Below, piece by piece: positions 17,992 through 26,901 of a stretch of DNA of 36,548 bases; within the stretch, counting starts at the first letter, position 1; each line of letters opens with the position of its first letter. The position numbers and the translations under genes were made by a program. The stretch comes from Pseudomonadota bacterium (GTDB taxonomy: Bacteria > Pseudomonadota > Gammaproteobacteria > Burkholderiales > Ferrovaceae). A model generated the notes under the pieces. It did no database searches and was not told where the DNA came from. It worked only from the letters and a program-made list of their open reading frames with translations. The stretch lies in contig JAKBLB010000013.1 of NCBI GenBank assembly GCA_021832305.1, positions 1 to 36,548 of the forward strand, written 5' to 3'.

Positions 17992-18513
17992 TCATGCGAG
18001 CGCCGGTTTGCTCGCCCATTCCCATACGCCCAGCAAACCCCGTGCGATCGCTGCGGCGCGAATGGCCTGCCGGTCCCCGGGAAACCAGAAAGTATCCGTC
18101 CGAACCCCTCCCTGCCGCTCCCCCCAGGCCAAACAAACGGTTCCGACGGGTTTGTGCGCCGTTCCCCCTCCCGGTCCGGCCACACCGCTCACGGCCACCA
18201 CAATGTCCGCGCGGCTGAATTTCAGAGCGCCTTCCACCATGGCGCAAACCACCGGTTCACTAACCGCGCCAAAGGCTTCTATGAGTGCCTCGGGCACTCC
18301 GAGCAAGGTCACCTTGCTGTGGTTGCTGTAGGTCACCCAGGCGCGGTCGAACCAGTGGGAACACCCCGGAATTTCCGTGATCAGAGCGGCCATCCCTCCA
18401 CCGGTGCAAGACTCGGCCGTAGCCAGGGTCCAGCCCCGTTGACTCAGAGCCTCTCCCACCTGTCGAGCCAGGGCCAGATCCTTGTCCGCCTCTTCCCGAA
18501 GCGCGCCCGTCAT
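17992..18513 (-). CDS. pncC: Nicotinamide-nucleotide amidase PncC (CinA C-terminal domain type)
   Basis: Deamidates NMN to nicotinate mononucleotide in the pyridine nucleotide salvage cycle; cytosolic. About 173 residues form a stand-alone CinA C-terminal domain without the N-terminal COG1058 part. Motifs: TLATAESCTGGGMAALIT with the catalytic Ser, VTYSNHSK, GAVSEPVV, VSGVAGPGGGTAHKPVGTV and the C-terminal FPGDRQAIRAAAI. I chose ATG 18513, which has AAGGGG eight bases upstream and fits family length; an in-frame ATG at 18540 would add nine residues and overlap pgpA. It precedes recA, as in many proteobacteria where cinA/pncC and recA are neighbours; the recA promoter starts just before its 3' end. 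Confidence 0.93.
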   Translation of the reverse strand: MTGALREEADKDLALARQVGEALSQRGWTLATAESCTGGGMAALITEIPGCSHWFDRAWVTYSNHSKVTLLGVPEALIEAFGAVSEPVVCAMVEGALKFSRADIVVAVSGVAGPGGGTAHKPVGTVCLAWGERQGGVRTDTFWFPGDRQAIRAAAIARGLLGVWEWASKPALA

Positions 18514-18526
18514 CCCGGGATCCCCT

Positions 18527-19015
18527 TCACAAGTGCCCATGCCATACCCCCCTCACATGCCAGAGTATCCACATCACCAGAATGGCCGCCAGAGCATCGT
18601 CCAGCATGATGCCCAGCCCCCCCTTGATCCGTCGATCGACCCAACCAATCGGAAAAGGCTTCCAGATATCGAACAGACGGAACAACCCAAATCCCAGCAG
18701 CCACCCAAGCCCCGTGGCCGGGGCCAGCAGGAGTACGCCGGCGCAGGCCACCACCTCATCCCAGACCACCGCCTTGGGGTCCTCATCTTCCAGCGCCCGC
18801 GCCGTCGCACCGCAGGCCCATATGCCGAATGCGAACAAGCCCGCCAGCAGCGCCCATTGTACGCCCCAGGGCAAGAGACGCAGCAAAAAAAAGAGCGGAA
18901 AACCGAGCAGACTCCCCACCGTTCCCGGCGCCCAGGGCGACAACCCCGCCCCTCCGCCCAGAGCCACCCAGTGGAGTGGACTCTCCCTCATGAAACTGGC
19001 CGTGGCACGCCTCAT
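18527..19015 (-). CDS. pgpA: Phosphatidylglycerophosphatase A
   Basis: Inner-membrane phosphatase that removes phosphate from phosphatidylglycerophosphate to make phosphatidylglycerol. The 162 residues match E. coli PgpA (about 170). Characteristic elements: GLSPWAPGTVGSLLG near residue 25, the acidic VVWDEVVA motif, the FRLFDIWKPFPIGWVDRRIKGGLGIMLDD signature that holds the Mg-binding Asp residues, and four hydrophobic helices. The start ATG 19015 overlaps the thiL stop as ATGA. It lies in the thiL-pgpA-pncC order typical of the phylum. Confidence 0.95.
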   Translation of the reverse strand: MRRATASFMRESPLHWVALGGGAGLSPWAPGTVGSLLGFPLFFLLRLLPWGVQWALLAGLFAFGIWACGATARALEDEDPKAVVWDEVVACAGVLLLAPATGLGWLLGFGLFRLFDIWKPFPIGWVDRRIKGGLGIMLDDALAAILVMWILWHVRGVWHGHL

Positions 19016-19986
19016 GGCACCTCTGCAAAATGATCATATCCCCGCCAGGAGACCGCCACGGCCAGCCCCGCCTCATCCTGCACACAACGTTCGTCCGGGG
19101 CGGCGGTCACCCGTCCGATGCGGGTCAGGGCAACCTTCCCGTCGCGCCCCAGCGCATCCAGTTCAGGACGCCGGGCAGAGGGTGCAGTGAAACATAATTC
19201 GTAGTCTTCTCCACCCTGCAAAACCCGGCGCTGCCAATCCGGATCGGCGGACCCTGACGGCTGAGCCGCAGACGCCGGTATACGCGCCATCTCCAGTTGG
19301 GCGCCCACTCCTGATGCGGTTAAAAGATGCCCCAGATCAGCCAGCAAGCCATCGGAGATATCGATGGCGGCGCTGGCCAGAGCGCGCAAGGATTGCCCCA
19401 GGGCGACCCGTGGGGTAGGACATTCAAAGCGCTCCAAGGCAAAGTCACGGGCCGCAGGCGTAAGGTCCGGGCAGCGTCCCAGACGCCAGTCCAGACCCAG
19501 GGCCGCATCTCCCAGGGTACCCGACACCCAGATATCCTCTCCCGCATGGGCACCGCTGCGCCGCAACGCCTGACCCTCAGGGACTTCACCGATGATCGTC
19601 ACCGCCAGGGCAAGAGGCCCTGCCGTGGTATCCCCCCCTACCCAGTCCACGTCATGGGCCTCCAGAGCCGCTCGAAAACCCTGACTGAACGCTGCCACCC
19701 AGGATTCCTGAAGGGGAAGCGGCAGGGTCAACCCCAGCAAGACCCAGCGCGGCGTCGCTCCCATAGCGGCCATATCCGACAGGTTCGCGGCAGCGGCTTT
19801 TTGCCCCAGGCGGCGGGGGTCCATATCCGGAAAAAAGTGCTGACCGCCCACCAACAGGTCGGTGGACAGTGCCAATTCATGCGATGTCCGCGGTACGATC
19901 AAGGCGGCATCATCCCCACCCGCCAACAACGTATGCCGGGTAGGAGGATGGAAATAACGCCGGATCAGCGCAAACTCGCCCGTCAT
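19012..19986 (-). CDS. thiL: Thiamine-monophosphate kinase
   Basis: Phosphorylates thiamine monophosphate with ATP to thiamine diphosphate, the active cofactor. The 324 residues fit the PurM/AIR-synthase-like ThiL family. Visible: the N-terminal GEFALIRRYF, the Mg/ATP motif LAGGDDAAL, LSTDLLVGGQHFF, AAANLSDMAAMGATP, the DWVGGDTTAG motif, SGTLGDAALGL, and DISDGLLADLGHLL. The start ATG 19986 is 16 bases downstream of the nusB stop; the stop overlaps pgpA by 4 bases. Confidence 0.96.
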   Translation of the reverse strand: MTGEFALIRRYFHPPTRHTLLAGGDDAALIVPRTSHELALSTDLLVGGQHFFPDMDPRRLGQKAAAANLSDMAAMGATPRWVLLGLTLPLPLQESWVAAFSQGFRAALEAHDVDWVGGDTTAGPLALAVTIIGEVPEGQALRRSGAHAGEDIWVSGTLGDAALGLDWRLGRCPDLTPAARDFALERFECPTPRVALGQSLRALASAAIDISDGLLADLGHLLTASGVGAQLEMARIPASAAQPSGSADPDWQRRVLQGGEDYELCFTAPSARRPELDALGRDGKVALTRIGRVTAAPDERCVQDEAGLAVAVSWRGYDHFAEVP

Positions 19987-20002
19987 CTCGTCACACAGTC
20001 TC

Positions 20003-20449
20003 TCAGGAAATTTCCTGGCGCGCCACCGGACGCTGTCGTTCTTCCGGGCGTTCCCGCACTACCAGACGGTCCAGCACGCCGTTGATGTATTTATGTCCGT
20101 CCGTGCCCCCAAAACGTTTGGCCAAATCGATGGCCTCATTCAAAATGACGCGAAAAGGCGTTTCAGGAAAATGGGCCAGTTCATAACTGGCCAGCCACAG
20201 AATGGCGCGCTCCACCGGACTGACCTGCGTCAAAGGACGGTCGATCAGCAAACTCAACCGCTGATCCAGGGACTCCCGCTCCGTCATCACGCCTTCCAGC
20301 AACTGTTCGAGAAACCCCCGGTCCGCACGCATAAAGTGGGGCTGGGTGGCGAGATGATCGATGATAGCCGCCCGGCCGGAGTCTGCCAGTTGCCACTCAT
20401 AGAGCCCCTGCACCACCAACTCGCGCGCCTGACGGCGCGCCGATTTCAT
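20003..20449 (-). CDS. nusB: Transcription antitermination factor NusB
   Basis: RNA-binding protein that with NusE/S10 binds boxA in rRNA operon leaders to prevent premature termination. The 148 residues match the family length. Markers: N-terminal KSARRQARELVVQGLYEWQL, the central helix LTQVSPVERAILWLASYEL, and ETPFRVILNEAIDLAKRFGGTDGHKYINGVLD. The ATG at 20449 overlaps the ribH stop as ATGA, the classic ribH-nusB coupling. Confidence 0.97.
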   Translation of the reverse strand: MKSARRQARELVVQGLYEWQLADSGRAAIIDHLATQPHFMRADRGFLEQLLEGVMTERESLDQRLSLLIDRPLTQVSPVERAILWLASYELAHFPETPFRVILNEAIDLAKRFGGTDGHKYINGVLDRLVVRERPEERQRPVARQEIS

Positions 20450-20904
20450 AGCGCCCCCCGCCGGATTTCTTCGAGCAGGCGCACCATTTCGATCGCCGCC
20501 AGGGCGCAGTCCTGCCCCTTATGCTCGGCCCGGGCGAAGGCCTGTGCGTCGTTTTCCGTGGTCAGTACCCCATTGGCAATGGGAACCCCCGTTGCCAATT
20601 GTACGGCCGTGATCCCGGCCGCCGATTCATCCGCCACGATCTTGAAATGATAGGTGTCCCCGCGCACCACGCAACCCAAGGCAATCAATGCCTGGAAGCG
20701 TCCGGTTTCTGCCAGGACCTTGAGAGTCAGGGGCAGTTCCAGAGCACCGGGCACACGCAATACCGGGATGTCTTCTTCAGCCACGCCACGCTCCATCAGC
20801 GCCTTGCCTGTCGCCGCCAGCAGTTGCTCGCCAATCGCCTCGTTGAAGCGGGCCAATACGATGGCAATGCGCAGCCCCTTGCCATCACAGGCGATGTCCG
20901 CCAT
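20446..20904 (-). CDS. ribH: 6,7-dimethyl-8-ribityllumazine synthase
   Basis: Condenses 5-amino-6-ribitylamino-uracil with 3,4-dihydroxy-2-butanone 4-phosphate, the penultimate riboflavin step; forms cytosolic oligomers. About 152 residues from ATG 20904. Motifs: IAIVLARFNEAIGEQLL, VLRVPGALELPLTLK, ALGCVVRGDTYHF with the conserved His, and GVPIANGVLTTENDAQA. Two in-frame upstream ATGs (20940 and 20961) would overlap ribBA; 20940 does have GGAG ten bases before it, so a 12-residue longer form is possible. Family alignment favours 20904. Confidence 0.95.
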   Translation of the reverse strand: MADIACDGKGLRIAIVLARFNEAIGEQLLAATGKALMERGVAEEDIPVLRVPGALELPLTLKVLAETGRFQALIALGCVVRGDTYHFKIVADESAAGITAVQLATGVPIANGVLTTENDAQAFARAEHKGQDCALAAIEMVRLLEEIRRGAL

Positions 20905-20920
20905 GCTGGTGTTCCAGGGT

Positions 20921-22036
20921 CTATTCCTCGGGTGTGACATATCCAGTGATCTCCAGTCCAAAACCTGCCATGCTGGGCATCTTGCGTCGGCGGGACAGCA
21001 CTTTCATGCGCCCCACCCCCACTGCCCGTAAAATCTGTGCGCCTACCCCATGCAGGCGCGAATCCCATTTCCTGCCGGCGGGAGCCACCGGCATGACCTC
21101 GGCCGTGGCCCAGGCGATCAGGTCCTGGGCCTGATCCTCTCCGTGCAACAGAACGATCACGCCGCTCCCCGCCGCAACGATTTTTTGCATGGCTCCCTGA
21201 AGGCCAAAAGAATGTCGCCCTACTCCATCATCCAGGACATCCGTCACGGAAAAGGGCTCATGCACGCGCACCAGCGTCTCCCGTTCCGCTTCGATCTGCC
21301 CGTACACCAGGGCCAGGTGGGTACGATGACCCACCACATCATAAAATGCCACCACCTCAAAAGTCCCATGAGGGGTCACCAAGGGCCGTGACGCTGCCCG
21401 TTCCACCAGACATTCGGTATGGCTGCGGTAACGGATCAGGTCGGCAATCGACCCCACTTTCAAGCCATGCTCATAGGCAAAGGGAAGGAGGTCGGGAAGA
21501 CGCGCCATCTCGCCGTCCTCCTTGAGGATCTCACAGATCACCGCCGCAGGCTCCAGGCCGGCCAACTGGGCCAAATCACAGCCTGCCTCGGTATGCCCGG
21601 CGCGTATCAGCACCCCCCCCCGCCGCGCCATCAGCGGAAAGATGTGCCCTGGCTGCACCACATCGGCCGGGCGGGCAAAGCGGGCCACTGCGGCCTGTAC
21701 CGTGCGCGCCCGATCAGCGGCCGAAATTCCCGTGGTCACCCCCCGTGCCGCCTCGATGGACACGGTGAAATTGGTCGTGAGCGGAGAACGGTTATCCGTC
21801 ACCATGAGCGGCAAATTCAGTTGTTGGCAACGGGCTTCCGTCAAGGTCAGACAAATCAGCCCACGCCCATAGCGCGCCATGAAGTTGATGGCTTCCGGGG
21901 TGACATGATCTGCCGCCAGCACCAGGTCGCCTTCGTTTTCCCGGTCCTCGTCATCCACCAGAATGACCATGCGCCCCGCCTGCACCTCGGCGATCAATAC
22001 CTCCGTGGATGCCAGGACTCCCGTCCCCTGTGTCAT
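20921..22036 (-). CDS. ribBA: 3,4-dihydroxy-2-butanone-4-phosphate synthase fused to a degenerate GTP cyclohydrolase II domain
   Basis: The N-terminal RibB domain (about residues 8-205) makes dihydroxybutanone phosphate from ribulose 5-phosphate. It has [17 protein letters not shown] (28-44), [12 protein letters not shown], and [16 protein letters not shown], the full catalytic set. The C-terminal half (about 210-390) is homologous to RibA but lacks the three zinc-binding cysteines and the GCHII signature; where they should be it reads [15 protein letters not shown]. It is therefore probably inactive as a cyclohydrolase, as in many proteobacterial fusions, and a separate active RibA should exist elsewhere in the genome. 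The start ATG 22036 has a strong AAGGAGA Shine-Dalgarno; upstream in-frame codons to 22126 lie in ribE. Confidence 0.94.
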   Translation of the reverse strand: MTQGTGVLASTEVLIAEVQAGRMVILVDDEDRENEGDLVLAADHVTPEAINFMARYGRGLICLTLTEARCQQLNLPLMVTDNRSPLTTNFTVSIEAARGVTTGISAADRARTVQAAVARFARPADVVQPGHIFPLMARRGGVLIRAGHTEAGCDLAQLAGLEPAAVICEILKEDGEMARLPDLLPFAYEHGLKVGSIADLIRYRSHTECLVERAASRPLVTPHGTFEVVAFYDVVGHRTHLALVYGQIEAERETLVRVHEPFSVTDVLDDGVGRHSFGLQGAMQKIVAAGSGVIVLLHGEDQAQDLIAWATAEVMPVAPAGRKWDSRLHGVGAQILRAVGVGRMKVLSRRRKMPSMAGFGLEITGYVTPEE

Positions 22037-22064
22037 CAAACTTTCTCCTTCCAAACCCCGCATT

Positions 22065-22685
22065 CTACTCCAAGGGGGGCATTTCCGTTCCCTGGTCACC
22101 GGACCATTGCCGCGCGCGTTCGGCATAGCGTGCCAGCAGATCCACTTCGAGATTCACCCCGTCGCCTTCCACCAAGGCACCCAAGGTCGTGACCTGCTGG
22201 GTATGGGGGATCAGATTGACCGTAAAAAGCGCCCCCTCCACCGCATTCACCGTCAGACTCACGCCCTGTACCGTCACCGATCCCTTGGTCGCGATGTAAC
22301 GCGGCAAATCGCCTGGAGCCTCCACCTGCAAGGTCATGCTCTCCCCGCAGGGGGTGAAACTGCGCACCCGACCCACCCCATCCACATGCCCGGTGACCAG
22401 ATGCCCGCCCAACGCATCGCTCAAACGCAAGGCACGCTCCAGATTGATGCGTCGTCCCAACACCCACCCGGTCGTTCCCTCCAGCGTCACCCGCGAGACC
22501 TCTGCCGAAAAGGACTGCGCGCCCAGGGCAATCACAGTCAGGCAAACGCCATTGACTGCGATGGACCCGCCCAGATCAACCCCCTCCAGGGACAAGGTCG
22601 CCGTATCAAACGTCATCCGTATCCCCTCCGCCAGGGGTTCCATACTCACGATCCGCCCTACCGCCTGCACTATTCCGGTAAACAT
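22065..22685 (-). CDS. ribE: Riboflavin synthase, alpha subunit
   Basis: Dismutates two lumazines to riboflavin and the pyrimidine precursor; trimer in the cytosol. About 206 residues with the two lumazine-binding barrels: [12 protein letters not shown] and SIAVNGVCLTV in the first, and GGHLVTGHVDGVG and VTVQGVSLTVN in the second. The start ATG 22685 begins the invariant MFTGIV and overlaps the ribD end by 16 bases; the longer in-frame opening upstream is only ribD in another frame. ribBA follows 28 bases later. Confidence 0.97.
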   Translation of the reverse strand: MFTGIVQAVGRIVSMEPLAEGIRMTFDTATLSLEGVDLGGSIAVNGVCLTVIALGAQSFSAEVSRVTLEGTTGWVLGRRINLERALRLSDALGGHLVTGHVDGVGRVRSFTPCGESMTLQVEAPGDLPRYIATKGSVTVQGVSLTVNAVEGALFTVNLIPHTQQVTTLGALVEGDGVNLEVDLLARYAERARQWSGDQGTEMPPLE

Positions 22686-23800
22686 GTCCCATTCCCTCGT
22701 ACCCGTGCCCGAATCAACCAATCCCGCCCAAGAATGCGTCGCTCCTCGACCTCCAACCCCTTTCCCTGGCTCAAGGAGCTCAATGGCCGGGACCAGCACA
22801 CCGCCCCCAGGGCCCCCTCGCCAAGCAAGAGAGGGGCCTGAAAAATCAGCACCTCATCCACCAACCCGGCTTCCAGCAAGGCGCCCGTCAAACGCGGGCC
22901 GGCTTCCAGCAACACCTCGTTCAACTCCAATCGACCCCATGCTCGTACCAGTGCCCATAAATCCACTCGCCCCGTGCTCAACACGGGCAAAGGGACCACT
23001 TCTCCCCCCGCAGCCTCGATGGCCAGCCGCCGTTCAGGCGGGGGCGGGTCGGCACAGTAAAATCCGGTCTGTCCTCCTTCCTTCAATACCCTGGCCGTGG
23101 AGGGAGTTTCCAGGCGGGGATCCAGTACCAGACGGCGGGGTTGGCGTGCCGTCTCCACGGCCCGCACCGTCAACGCCGGGTCATCCTGCCGGACCGTCCC
23201 TCCACCGGTTGCCACTGCACAGGAACACGCCCGCCAGCGATGCCCTTCGGCACGCGCCTCCGACCCCGTAATCCATTGACTGATCCCGTTCCCGAGCGCA
23301 CTCCTGCCATCCAGGCTGAGGGCCAACTTGGCCCGAATCCAGGGCCTTCCCTCAGTCATGCGCAAAATGAATCCGGGATTGAGGGCCGCCGCCGCCTGTG
23401 CCTCCACGCCGAGTTCCACGGCGAGGCCAGCCGCCCGCAAACGGGCCAATCCTTGCCCGGCCACGCGCGGATTGGGGTCCTCCATGGCCACCACCACACG
23501 TGCGATGCCCGCTTCGATGAGCGCATTGGCACAGGGCGGGGTGCGTCCCGTATGACTGCACGGTTCAAGGGTCACAAAGGCTGTGGCCCCTCGCGCCTGC
23601 TCCCCGGCCGCCCGCAAGGCATGGACCTCGGCATGAGGTTCTCCGGCCCACTCATGCCAGCCTTCCCCGACGATCCGGCCAGCTTGCACGATGACACAAC
23701 CCACCCGTGGATTGGGCGTCGTAGTCCAGCACCCCCGTCGCGCCAGTTCCAGAGCCCGGCGCATGAAATACGCCCGTTCATCGAGAGGATCAAAGGTCAC
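22670..23800 (-). CDS. ribD: Bifunctional riboflavin deaminase/reductase RibD
   Basis: Carries out pyrimidine deamination and ribosyl side-chain reduction in riboflavin synthesis. The 376 residues hold an N-terminal cytidine-deaminase-like domain with the zinc site HAEVHAL and [11 protein letters not shown], and a C-terminal dihydrofolate-reductase-like domain with [17 protein letters not shown], and the [16 protein letters not shown] segment. The start is GTG 23800, which overlaps the end of nrdR by 11 bases; the next Met (23764) would remove the conserved first helix. nrdR-ribD is a widespread neighbour pair. Confidence 0.96.
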   Translation of the reverse strand: MTFDPLDERAYFMRRALELARRGCWTTTPNPRVGCVIVQAGRIVGEGWHEWAGEPHAEVHALRAAGEQARGATAFVTLEPCSHTGRTPPCANALIEAGIARVVVAMEDPNPRVAGQGLARLRAAGLAVELGVEAQAAAALNPGFILRMTEGRPWIRAKLALSLDGRSALGNGISQWITGSEARAEGHRWRACSCAVATGGGTVRQDDPALTVRAVETARQPRRLVLDPRLETPSTARVLKEGGQTGFYCADPPPPERRLAIEAAGGEVVPLPVLSTGRVDLWALVRAWGRLELNEVLLEAGPRLTGALLEAGLVDEVLIFQAPLLLGEGALGAVCWSRPLSSLSQGKGLEVEERRILGRDWLIRARVRGNGTCLPE

Positions 23801-24233
23801 GAATCACATCCCGAAAATCGTCAAGATCCTGAAAACTGCGATACACCGAGGCAAAGCGCACATAAGCCACCTTGTCGAGGTGGCGCAACTCTTCCATCAC
23901 CATTTCCCCTATCTGGCGGGAAGTGATCTCCCGCTCCCCCAGCGCCAGCAGATGCTGGCGTATCCGTTCGATGGCCGCATCGACCCGTTCCACGGGAACG
24001 GGTCGTTTATGCAGGGCACGCATGAAACTGACCCGCACCTTGTCGGCCGAATACTCCTCCCGCTGACCATTGGATTTGACTAATTGGGGAAGGCGAATAT
24101 CCAGAGTCTCATAGGTAGTGAAACGCCGGTTACACCCCATGCAACGCCGCCGCCGACGGATACTCTCGCCAGTTTCCGTGATCCGCGAGTCGATGACCTG
24201 GGAATCCATGGCGCCGCAAAAGGGACATTTCAT
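23790..24233 (-). CDS. nrdR: Transcriptional repressor NrdR
   Basis: ATP/dATP-sensing repressor of ribonucleotide reductase genes. The 147 residues have the N-terminal zinc ribbon (CPFCG at 3-7, then [12 protein letters not shown]) and an ATP-cone domain (about 49-139; [15 protein letters not shown]). Length and order match the family. The start ATG 24233 lies 8 bases after the pmbA stop. No ribonucleotide reductase gene or NrdR box was recognised in the window, so its targets are elsewhere. Confidence 0.97.
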   Translation of the reverse strand: MKCPFCGAMDSQVIDSRITETGESIRRRRRCMGCNRRFTTYETLDIRLPQLVKSNGQREEYSADKVRVSFMRALHKRPVPVERVDAAIERIRQHLLALGEREITSRQIGEMVMEELRHLDKVAYVRFASVYRSFQDLDDFRDVIRDL

Positions 24234-24241
24234 AGCTTGCC

Positions 24242-25588
24242 CTATTCACCTGCCACGGTCATTTCCCCCACCAGGATGGAGCCGCAAATTTTGGAGCCGC
24301 GCACCCGCACATCGGTTCCCACCCCCTGAATCGCACGGAACATCTCCTTGAGGTTCCCGGCCACGGTGATCTCGTGCACGGGATACTGAATCTGGCCATG
24401 CTCCACCCAGAACCCCGCCGCGCCGCGCGAATAATCCCCGGTCACCCCATTCACTCCGTGCCCCAGCAACTCGGTCACCAGCACTCCCCGATCCATCTGC
24501 CGTAGCAAGTCCTCAAAGCCGCCTCCGAAAGGAGTGGCGATCAGGTTATGACTCCCCCCCGCATTGGCGGTGGAACGCATGCCCAACTTGCGTGCGGAAT
24601 AACTGCCCAGAAAGTACCCTTCCACTACCCCATTTTTCACCACCGGACGGGGATGCGTCGCCACCCCTTCATCATCAAAAGGCGCGCTGGCCAACCCTCC
24701 CGGCAGATGGGGTTCCTCATGCAGGGAAAACCGCTCATCAAAGACCCTTTGTCCCAGACTGTCGGGCAAAAAACTGGTGCCCCGATAGAGCGACCCGCCA
24801 CTCACTGCCCCGACGAAATGTCCGATCAGTCCGGCCGCCAGGGAAGCCTCGAAAAGCACGGGCACCTGCCGCGTGGACAGACGGCGGGCCTTGAGGCGGC
24901 GCAGCGTGCGCTCTGCTGCCTGTCGCCCCACCTGTTCCGGTGACTCCAACTGGTCCGGATGGCGCGAAGTGCTGTACCAGTAATCGCGTTGCATGTCCGG
25001 GTCCTTGCCGGCAATGACGGCACAACTCAGATTGTGACTGGACCCGGCATACCCCCCCATGAACCCCAAGGTATTGCCATAAAAAAAGTGGGAATTCTGG
25101 GTATGCACCGTGGCCCCGTCCGAATTGTTCAGACGCCGGTCCTGGGCGAGAGCCGCCGATTCGCAGCGACGCGCCCAGTCGATGCCCTGTTCCACGCTCA
25201 AATTCCAGGGGCAAAACAGGTCGAGATCGGGCCAGGGGGCCTGCGCCAACAAGGCGGGATCGGCCAGACCCGCAAAGGGATCCAGCGCCGTATGACGCGC
25301 AATGGCCAGCGCCTTGTCCACGGTGCTGCGCAATGCCGCCGGCGAAAAATCCGAGGTGCTGGCCTGTCCCCGCTGTGACCCGAAATACACCGTCACCCCA
25401 AGATCCTTGTCACGGTTGTATTCGATGGTTTCCACTTCACCCAGGCGTACCGTGACGCCCAGGCCTGCCCCTTCGCTCACTTCCACTTCAGCAGCGCTGG
25501 CCCCGGCCTGACAGGCCTGCTGGAGCGCCGTCTGGACCAGGGATTGAAAATATTCCTGAGAATGATGGAAAGGGGAGTGATCCGACAC
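24242..25588 (-). CDS. pmbA: Metalloprotease PmbA (TldE), TldD/PmbA family
   Basis: Partner subunit of the TldD/TldE (PmbA) protease that in E. coli matures microcin B17 and degrades CcdA. About 448 residues, family length 450. Conserved parts: the N-terminal [26 protein letters not shown], the [19 protein letters not shown] helix, the middle [12 protein letters not shown] segment, and C-terminal [20 protein letters not shown] and [13 protein letters not shown] place the start at GTG 25588, with AAAGGA eight bases upstream; the frame continues open to 25942 but that part is antisense to darP and unlike the family. Active metalloprotease residues reside in TldD, which is not in this window. 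It is divergent from darP, a pairing common in proteobacteria. Confidence 0.94.
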   Translation of the reverse strand: MSDHSPFHHSQEYFQSLVQTALQQACQAGASAAEVEVSEGAGLGVTVRLGEVETIEYNRDKDLGVTVYFGSQRGQASTSDFSPAALRSTVDKALAIARHTALDPFAGLADPALLAQAPWPDLDLFCPWNLSVEQGIDWARRCESAALAQDRRLNNSDGATVHTQNSHFFYGNTLGFMGGYAGSSHNLSCAVIAGKDPDMQRDYWYSTSRHPDQLESPEQVGRQAAERTLRRLKARRLSTRQVPVLFEASLAAGLIGHFVGAVSGGSLYRGTSFLPDSLGQRVFDERFSLHEEPHLPGGLASAPFDDEGVATHPRPVVKNGVVEGYFLGSYSARKLGMRSTANAGGSHNLIATPFGGGFEDLLRQMDRGVLVTELLGHGVNGVTGDYSRGAAGFWVEHGQIQYPVHEITVAGNLKEMFRAIQGVGTDVRVRGSKICGSILVGEMTVAGE

Positions 25589-25651
25589 AATAGAGATTCC
25601 TTTGCATATAATTCCGGTATCATAGCAACATTGATCGAATTCTGGAAAACC
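25589..25651. promoter_or_regulatory. Shared divergent promoter region of pmbA and darP
   Basis: Only 63 bases separate the two GTG starts. A perfect TATAAT (25607-25612) faces darP with a weak -35 (CCGACA, 25582-25587, 19-base spacer). TATGAT on the minus strand could serve pmbA. The assignments are tentative. Confidence 0.45.
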
Positions 25652-26170
25652 GTGCACTCCGAAGAACTGCTCAGCAAAACCCAACGCAAACGCGACATGG
25701 AAGCCCTGCAGGAATTGGGAGAGGCCTTGGTGGCCCTGAAGCCTCCGCAACTGCGCGCCCTCGACCTGCCTGATTCCTTGCTCCAGGCCATCCTGGAGGC
25801 CAAAACCATCCATGCCCATGGCGGACTGCGACGCCAGTTGCAATACATCGGCAAACTCATGCGCAACGTGGACCCTGCCCCCATCCGGGAATATCTGGAC
25901 CGCCTGAACGGTCATTCCCATGCCGCCACTGCGGCCATGCACCGCACCGAACGATGGCGCGAACGCATGATGGAGGATGTCTCCGCAGTGGATCTATTTG
26001 CGCGCGACTACCCCACAGTGGATCGTCAGAACTTGCGCCAGCAGGTCCTGGCGGCTCAACGTGAGCGCATACTGCACAAACCACCCCGCCATTTTCGTGC
26101 GTTGTTCCACACCCTGGCCCCCTTTCTGGAGGCGGGCCCACCCGTCCCTCATGAAGAATCCGACCACTGA
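25652..26170 (+). CDS. darP: Ribosome-associated protein DarP (YjgA, DUF615)
   Basis: Dual-action assembly protein that helps 50S subunit maturation in E. coli. About 172 residues, all-helical and highly charged. Family hallmarks: SKTQRKRDMEALQELGEALVAL near the N-terminus, the central GGLRRQLQYIGKLMRN with VDPAPIREYLDRL, and the C-terminal HKPPRHFRALFHTL. I chose GTG 25652 with GGAAAA 7 bases upstream; in-frame starts from 25544 would extend into pmbA. The end overlaps the hydrolase gene by 20 bases. Confidence 0.93.
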   Translation: MHSEELLSKTQRKRDMEALQELGEALVALKPPQLRALDLPDSLLQAILEAKTIHAHGGLRRQLQYIGKLMRNVDPAPIREYLDRLNGHSHAATAAMHRTERWRERMMEDVSAVDLFARDYPTVDRQNLRQQVLAAQRERILHKPPRHFRALFHTLAPFLEAGPPVPHEESDH

Positions 26171-26846
26171 CCGTTTCTGGGATAGCCCGCCGGTCGTCCT
26201 CGACCCCAAGGTTCCTGCCCATGCCACCCTCATCTGGCTGCATGGTCTGGGGGCCGATGGAAATGACTTCGTGGCGGTGGCCGAAACCCTGGCGCTGACC
26301 CACCCCACCATCCGTCACATCCTGCCCCATGCCCCGCGCCGTCCTCTCACCCTGAATCAGGGAATGGTCATGCGCGCCTGGTATGACATCGCCCTGGAGG
26401 GTGAACGCTGGGTGCCCAACGATGACGATCTGCTGATCTCCTGTGCCGCCGTCCAGCATCTGATCGAAAACGAAGTACAGCGTGGGATCCCTGCCAGGAA
26501 TATTTTCATCGCCGGTTTCTCCCAGGGCGGCGCTGTCGCGCTCACCACCGGCACACGCATGCCCGTACCCTTGGGGGGTGTACTGGCACTCTCCACCTAC
26601 CTTCCCCTGAGCCATGAACTGGCCCAGAGGTCCCACCCGGCCAACCGCGCCTTGCCCGTCTTCATGGCCCACGGCACTCAGGATACGGTCATTCCCTGGA
26701 CACAGGGCAACCAGTCGCGTCAATTCCTGGAAAGTGCAGGCTACCCGGTGACCTGGCACAGTTACCCCATGCCGCACAGTGTCTGCGAAGAGGAAATTCG
26801 TGACTTGACCGTCTGGCTCGCCCCGCACCTCACCGAAAACTCCTGA
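26151..26846 (+). CDS. Alpha/beta-hydrolase, phospholipase/carboxylesterase family
   Basis: Predicted cytosolic esterase of the Abhydrolase_2 (acyl-protein-thioesterase-like, Pseudomonas carboxylesterase II) family, 231 residues. The oxyanion motif is LIWLHGLGADGNDF. The catalytic triad is Ser124 in GFSQGG, Asp178 in HGTQDTVIP, and His209 in PMPHSV, each in canonical spacing. The substrate is not shown by the sequence. The start ATG 26151 lies inside the last 20 bases of darP; the ATG is preceded by CCCTC, a weak Shine-Dalgarno, suggesting coupling to darP translation. comEC follows 55 bases later. Confidence 0.94.
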   Translation: MKNPTTDRFWDSPPVVLDPKVPAHATLIWLHGLGADGNDFVAVAETLALTHPTIRHILPHAPRRPLTLNQGMVMRAWYDIALEGERWVPNDDDLLISCAAVQHLIENEVQRGIPARNIFIAGFSQGGAVALTTGTRMPVPLGGVLALSTYLPLSHELAQRSHPANRALPVFMAHGTQDTVIPWTQGNQSRQFLESAGYPVTWHSYPMPHSVCEEEIRDLTVWLAPHLTENS

Positions 26847-26870
26847 TCCACCGCGTTTCTCCGCTACTGT

Positions 26871-26896
26871 CCCAGTTCCACCGTGGACATACTGGG
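26871..26896 (+). other. Hairpin at the comEC translation start
   Basis: CCCAGT-TCCAC (26871-26881) pairs with GTGGA (26883-26887) and, after a 3-base bulge, ACTGGG (26891-26896): eleven pairs ending 5 bases before the comEC ATG. The right arm includes part of the GGGAGGG Shine-Dalgarno (26894-26900). No T tract follows, so it is not a terminator. Confidence 0.6.
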
Positions 26897-26901
26897 AGGG
26901 T

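Noticed and set aside
22336-23271. Long plus-strand ORF (311 codons) opposite ribE/ribD
   Set aside because: Pro/Arg/Ser-rich antisense shadow of two well-identified enzymes.
25589-25942. Open N-terminal extension of pmbA by 118 codons
   Set aside because: It is antisense to the well-supported darP gene and unlike PmbA proteins; GTG 25588 with AAAGGA gives the normal length.
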